From positions 29,799 through 93,798 of the forward strand of contig NZ_JABXKF010000166.1 of NCBI RefSeq assembly GCF_017115165.1: a stretch of 64,000 nt of DNA. The letters run 5' to 3'. Under the pieces are notes generated by a model, which was not told the DNA's origin, did not search any database, and worked only from the letters and a program-made list of their open reading frames with translations. Below are positions 60,845 through 64,000 of the stretch, in pieces. Origin of the DNA: Nostoc sp. LPT. Its GTDB lineage: Bacteria; Cyanobacteriota; Cyanobacteriia; Cyanobacteriales; Nostocaceae. A program made the translations under genes and the position numbers. Positions within the stretch are counted from its first letter, which is position 1, and each line of letters begins with the position of its first letter.

Positions 60845-60905
60845 AAAAATAAATATTGGGTTTAGCGATGCCTACGGTAGCAAGCTACGCTAAACCCAAC
60901 CTCAA
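60845..60905. repeat. Short palindromic repeat (GTAGC/GCTACG type)
   Basis: GGGTTTAGCG, then ATGCCTACGGTAGCAAGCTACG, then CGCTAAACCC form an inverted repeat (TTTAGCG / CGCTAAA) around a GC-rich centre (keys GTAGC and GCTAC). A TCCAAAATC run precedes it. Typical cyanobacterial intergenic repeat. Confidence 0.6.
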
Positions 60906-60924
60906 ATAATCTAAAATCTCAGAA

Positions 60925-61527
60925 CTAATTCGCTACTTCAGCCACCTCAATGACTCGCCCTTCATAGTCCTTGACCAAAAAGTTCAGGGGTTTGTGGTTA
61001 CGAATCTTCAATTTCAAACCGCGCATTTCGACTCGCATTAAAATCATTTCCAGGCAGTCATGGTCAAAACAAACGTGGCGTTGTTGATTTTTGCTACCTA
61101 AACTTGCACCAGTAATGACGTGTAGCTGGGTGTTTTTCTTCAATTGATACCACAGCCCATCGTTAGCATTATTCATCATTTTGCTAGACAAGCTTGGCCC
61201 AGTAGACATATATAACGGATCGATGCCAGTTGCGCCTATAGTTTGTTCGTAGTTGTAGTAGTAGTGCAATGGCACCTCAGCTGCTGGCAAATCTAGCAGC
61301 CCTTCATACAATTGTCGGGCAATCTCCAAATCTGACACCATTACAGTGTGTACTTTTGGGGCACTGGTGAGAAACATCCACATAGCACCAGCGTAAGCTG
61401 CTAGCAGCATTACCATAATGCCTTGGGTGGAGAACAGGCTATCTAAGGGCAGGGAAGGCAGAAAGGAGCCTAAAGTAAGGGGACTGAGCAGGAACGATAT
61501 CACACTAACTTCTATAACCATGAACAA
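60925..61527 (-). CDS. Membrane-anchored VOC/glyoxalase-like protein
   Basis: A 200-residue product. Residues 1-55 have two hydrophobic segments (VSVISFLLSPLTLGSFLPSL and GIMVMLLAAYAGAMWMFLT). The remainder resembles one vicinal-oxygen-chelate domain: VHTVMVSDLEIARQLYEGLLDLP at its start and the C-terminal NHKPLNFLVKDYEGRVIEVAEV as the last strand. The strand HVCFDHDCLEMILMRVEM lies between. Metal ligands of real glyoxalases cannot be confirmed. Function unknown; conserved character suggests a cyanobacterial family. Confidence 0.68.
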   Translation of the reverse strand: MFMVIEVSVISFLLSPLTLGSFLPSLPLDSLFSTQGIMVMLLAAYAGAMWMFLTSAPKVHTVMVSDLEIARQLYEGLLDLPAAEVPLHYYYNYEQTIGATGIDPLYMSTGPSLSSKMMNNANDGLWYQLKKNTQLHVITGASLGSKNQQRHVCFDHDCLEMILMRVEMRGLKLKIRNHKPLNFLVKDYEGRVIEVAEVAN

Positions 61528-61717
61528 ATAAGGATTCTTTAAGAGAGTTGATTTTATGATTGTCGATTAAGACTAAAATTAAGTCCTTGTTTCTAGTTTA
61601 TCAATACTCAAGTAGTCTGAATCTCATCTACAAACTGAGCAACACCAAGATATTATGCGATTAACTAGGGGAGTGCAATTCCCAAAACTATTTTAACAAC
61701 TATCAACTCCAAGACTT

Positions 61718-62356
61718 GTGCAAATTCCTCATTTTCCCGAAGCTAATCACCCACTGGTGAAGTCGCTGTTCCATCACAGTGACCATGAACTACTGAATCT
61801 GTTTCAGCGCTATCCAGATGCTGGAAAGTACTTTACGGTGATTTTTTGTCGCTATAGCCCCATAGTCTACACCTTAATTCGGCATTCGGCGCGATCGCCT
61901 GTGCAGGCAGATTATCTGTTTGCCCTCACCTGGCGACATATATATTACGAACTCGGTGGACTAAAGTTAACTGACTCTGAATCAGATGAGGAAGCTTTGA
62001 CCATGCAGAATTGGTTAATTAATATGACAGCTTTCTGTATAAATGAGATTAAACTACCACCCACAGAAGCAATTCATTATTCTCTACAAGCGACTTCACC
62101 GCCGCTATGGTGCTATGTACAACAGGCGTTAGACCAACTACCGCCAGTTTTACGATTAATTGTATTAATGGCTCAAACTTTCCATTGGAGTGAAACTAGA
62201 ATCGCTGCTTATCTACAAGCTGAAGGAGAAGCGATCGCTCCTAATGAAGTAGCCAATTTTCTCCAAGAAGGCTATCGTATGCTAGAGGACAAGTTACCCA
62301 CAGATATCCGCACTATATACTTTGGGGAAGATTTAGCTCAATCAAAACTTCAGTAA
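61718..62356 (+). CDS. Sigma-70-like (ECF-type) protein
   Basis: A 212-residue product with a GTG start at 61718 (a TTG is 2 bp upstream in another frame). Residues about 20-80 resemble a sigma region-2 helix bundle (DHELLNLFQRYPDAGKYFTVIFCRYSPIVYTLI), and 125-205 a region-4-like bundle (VQQALDQLPPVLRLIVLMAQTFHWSETRIAAYL). The DNA-recognition helix (NEVANFLQEGYRMLEDKL) is less canonical. This matches the divergent sigma-factor-like proteins annotated in many cyanobacteria; whether it binds promoter DNA is unproven. Confidence 0.68.
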   Translation: MQIPHFPEANHPLVKSLFHHSDHELLNLFQRYPDAGKYFTVIFCRYSPIVYTLIRHSARSPVQADYLFALTWRHIYYELGGLKLTDSESDEEALTMQNWLINMTAFCINEIKLPPTEAIHYSLQATSPPLWCYVQQALDQLPPVLRLIVLMAQTFHWSETRIAAYLQAEGEAIAPNEVANFLQEGYRMLEDKLPTDIRTIYFGEDLAQSKLQ

Positions 62357-62420
62357 AAATGCGTATATTGATTGTCTTCAATTTAAAACTTAAAACTTTT
62401 TCTTAGACCTTCTACTTAAA

Positions 62421-62437
62421 CCCGCAACTTTACGGGT
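62421..62437 (+). promoter_or_regulatory. Small hairpin in the leader of the TPR gene
   Basis: CCCG-CAACTTTA-CGGG followed by TAATTTTTATG. A 4-bp stem ends 8 nt before the ATG at 62445 and could cover the ribosome-binding region. No regulator is evident. Confidence 0.25.
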
Positions 62438-62444
62438 AATTTTT

Positions 62445-63524
62445 ATGAAACAACGGCTTGTATTTCCCTGCCAAAAGGTAGGCTTAATTTGTGTAGGTGA
62501 GATTTCTTGTCCCCAGGTACTTTTACACAGCTTTTTACTGTTTGCTTTTTTGCTGAGTCCTGTAGCGGGTGCGGTTGATATTTCCGAACAACTCCATCGC
62601 CCTTTAAATAATTCTGTTGGGCGACAATCAAGAGATGAAGCAGACGGTTTGCTGCGTATTGGTCAACAAGAATACGCTTCAGGACATGCCGACAAAACAA
62701 TTGCGTCTTGTTGGCGAGCATTAGAACTATATCATTCCATTGGTGACCTGAAAGCACAAGGTCTGACGTACAATTTGCTTGCTAAGGCTTATGTGCAGCT
62801 TGGTAGTTCAAAAGAGGCAGAAGATGCTTTCAGAAGAGGATTAGCGATCGCTCGTGATACTAAAGACTTCCAATCTCAGATTTTTGTGCTGAATAATATC
62901 GGTACATATCTGCTGCAACAAGGCGAATCTAGTGCTGCTGGTAAAACAGTTGAAGATGCACTCGCAATTGCTCACGGGGTCAAAAATATTGAAGGTGAAG
63001 GACTGTCTTTGAGTAATTTAGGTTTAGTAAGTGCCAGGTTGGAAGATTATAACAAGGCGATTAAACTGTACGAAAATGCTTTAATTTTCCGCCGTCAAAC
63101 TGGCGATGCCATCGGTGAAGCAAATACCTTGAATAATTTAGGAGATGCTTACTTAGCATCTGGAAATTATCAAGATACCATTGCTACTTATGGTGAAGCA
63201 ATGCAGAAAGCTAAAACCAACCGCGATCGCACCAATGAATTACGGGCAATTGACGGTTTAGTTACGGCTCACACTGTTGTAGGACGTTACGAACGCGCCT
63301 TTGACTTACTAGAGCAGCGTTTAGCACTCGCTAAAGAATTACAAAATTTACGCGAAGAATTAAAATCTTTTGAATCTTATGCCCAGTTATATAAGCAACA
63401 AGGTAACTACCTAACTGCCCGCAATTTTTACGAAAGGGCAATTATACTGGCGCGGACATTGCAAGACAACAACCAAGAATTGCAATTGCTGGATCAGTTA
63501 ACTAAAATGCTTCAGCGAAAGTAG
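62445..63524 (+). CDS. Exported TPR-repeat protein
   Basis: A 359-residue product. After a basic N-terminus comes a hydrophobic segment (about 25-42, VLLHSFLLFAFLLSPVAGAV), probably a signal peptide ending near AVDIS. From about residue 65 there are about six to seven 40-residue TPR units of the Rapsyn/LGN kind: EGLSLSNLGLVSARLEDYNKAIKLYENAL, EANTLNNLGDAYLASGNYQDT. Such units bind partner proteins. It starts 88 bp after the sigma-like gene. Role unknown; a periplasmic scaffold is likely. Confidence 0.82.
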   Translation: MKQRLVFPCQKVGLICVGEISCPQVLLHSFLLFAFLLSPVAGAVDISEQLHRPLNNSVGRQSRDEADGLLRIGQQEYASGHADKTIASCWRALELYHSIGDLKAQGLTYNLLAKAYVQLGSSKEAEDAFRRGLAIARDTKDFQSQIFVLNNIGTYLLQQGESSAAGKTVEDALAIAHGVKNIEGEGLSLSNLGLVSARLEDYNKAIKLYENALIFRRQTGDAIGEANTLNNLGDAYLASGNYQDTIATYGEAMQKAKTNRDRTNELRAIDGLVTAHTVVGRYERAFDLLEQRLALAKELQNLREELKSFESYAQLYKQQGNYLTARNFYERAIILARTLQDNNQELQLLDQLTKMLQRK

Positions 63525-63767
63525 TTAAAAGGGCGGTTGGAAACCACGTCTACACAGGCATATATAGCAAAGTGCTGAGTGCTGTTAGCGTCAGCGGGGC
63601 GTTTAGCCCGTGCTGAGTAGAAACCCAGTTAAATCAAGGCTTTTAGCAATCAATATTGTCCTACCCTATGTGGCTACGGCTATAAAAGCTTGATTTTCTC
63701 TTAGCCCAAGTCGGTGTAGCTCTTATTTATGTAGCCGTGAATAACCTTCGCCCTAATTCTAAATTAA
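63525..63767. other. Intergenic region with a GCTGAGT-type repeat
   Basis: AGTGCTGAGTGCTGTTAGCG and CGGGGCGTTTAGCCCGTGCTGAG (about 63572-63617) are the short-repeat type seen elsewhere in this genome. No gene. Confidence 0.5.
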
Positions 63768-64000
63768 TTAATTCAAGAACACTGAACCATTTCGTTCAAT
63801 TCTCATTGTACTTCTACCCTGTGTTGCATTGGTGGCTTCCTTAAATGTAACTTCCAAATTTCCTGGCTCTGAAGCAGCTTGTGGAGTCACTATTAACTGT
63901 CCGCCATCTTCTCGTTCAAATGTTACTGTTACTGGTGCTTTTAAACCCTGACTATCTAATTAGTATTTAAGAGCTTGAGACTCAAGCACAGCGAGAAGTT
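63768..64000 (-). pseudogene. 3' part of an unidentified gene interrupted by an in-frame stop
   Basis: On the minus strand one frame reads LLAVLESQALKY, TAA (63962-63960), LDSQGLKAPVTVTFEREDGG, QLIVTPQAASEPGNLEVTFK and on to MRIERNGSVFLN, then TAA at 63770-63768. The residues on both sides of the inner stop read as one protein (a CAA to TAA change would explain it). The beta-rich sequence looks like a secreted or matrix domain. The gene continues off the window, so it may be a pseudogene or two abutting fragments. Confidence 0.5.

Overview
The window looks like the chromosome of a filamentous, probably heterocyst-forming (Nostoc/Anabaena-type) cyanobacterium. The evidence is the abundance of HIP1 octamers (GCGATCGC), heptanucleotide-type short tandem repeats between genes, small TATAGC-ended inverted-repeat elements, a PEP-CTERM protein, a CyaC-type adenylate cyclase, and cyanobacteria-specific families (DUF3038/DUF4335 pair, DUF29, DUF2256). 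No rRNA, CRISPR array, complete insertion sequence or prophage was seen.

Region 1-2.2 kb holds the most unusual locus. A Ro60-like TROVE protein runs off the left edge. Directly upstream, on the same strand, are four tandem units of about 130 nt, each joining tRNA parts (acceptor stem, D arm, T arm) to a Y-RNA-like Ro-binding module. In three units the module of about 50 nt interrupts the 5' strand of the anticodon stem. Removing it on paper restores a complete cloverleaf with apparent anticodon CUU, AGG or GCC. A sigma70-type promoter precedes the array. Bacterial tRNA-like Y RNAs are a known class; the intron-like placement and the tandem set are what deserve attention here.

2.5-9.2 kb: a membrane-anchored winged-helix-like protein, pyrD, an epoxide-hydrolase-like enzyme and a large multi-GAF protein with a degenerate kinase core. 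9.6-13 kb: a PEP-CTERM protein, a 1.2-kb gene-poor stretch with small mobile elements, two small double-glycine-leader (bacteriocin-like) precursors, and a structured repeat-like element. 13.2-30 kb: mostly metabolism and housekeeping (asparaginase, glmU, an HD-GYP response regulator, an MnmD-like tRNA methyltransferase, sulfurtransferase, glutathione reductase, hisC), plus a beta-barrel protein and a FecR protein with a long Pro/Thr repeat tail. 30-41 kb: cyaC, a TonB-like protein with ten 24-bp repeats, tRNA-Gly(UCC), an OppB/DppB-type permease, apt and the DUF3038/DUF4335 pair.

40-45 kb is a P-loop ATPase plus giant TPR protein pair; the ATPase's conserved start lies upstream of any standard start codon. 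45-54.5 kb: an FHA-fused class A penicillin-binding protein, a repeat-rich secreted protein, lspA, bioY and a complete pstSCAB operon behind a clear Pho box. 55.4-60.3 kb is a defence-like block: a TATAGC element, a HigB/HigA-type toxin-antitoxin pair with a perfect inverted-repeat operator overlapping its promoter, and 31 bp later a TPR-CHAT protease-like protein. The last 4 kb hold a DUF29 protein, a VOC-like membrane protein, a sigma-factor-like protein, an exported TPR protein and a partial gene interrupted by a stop codon.
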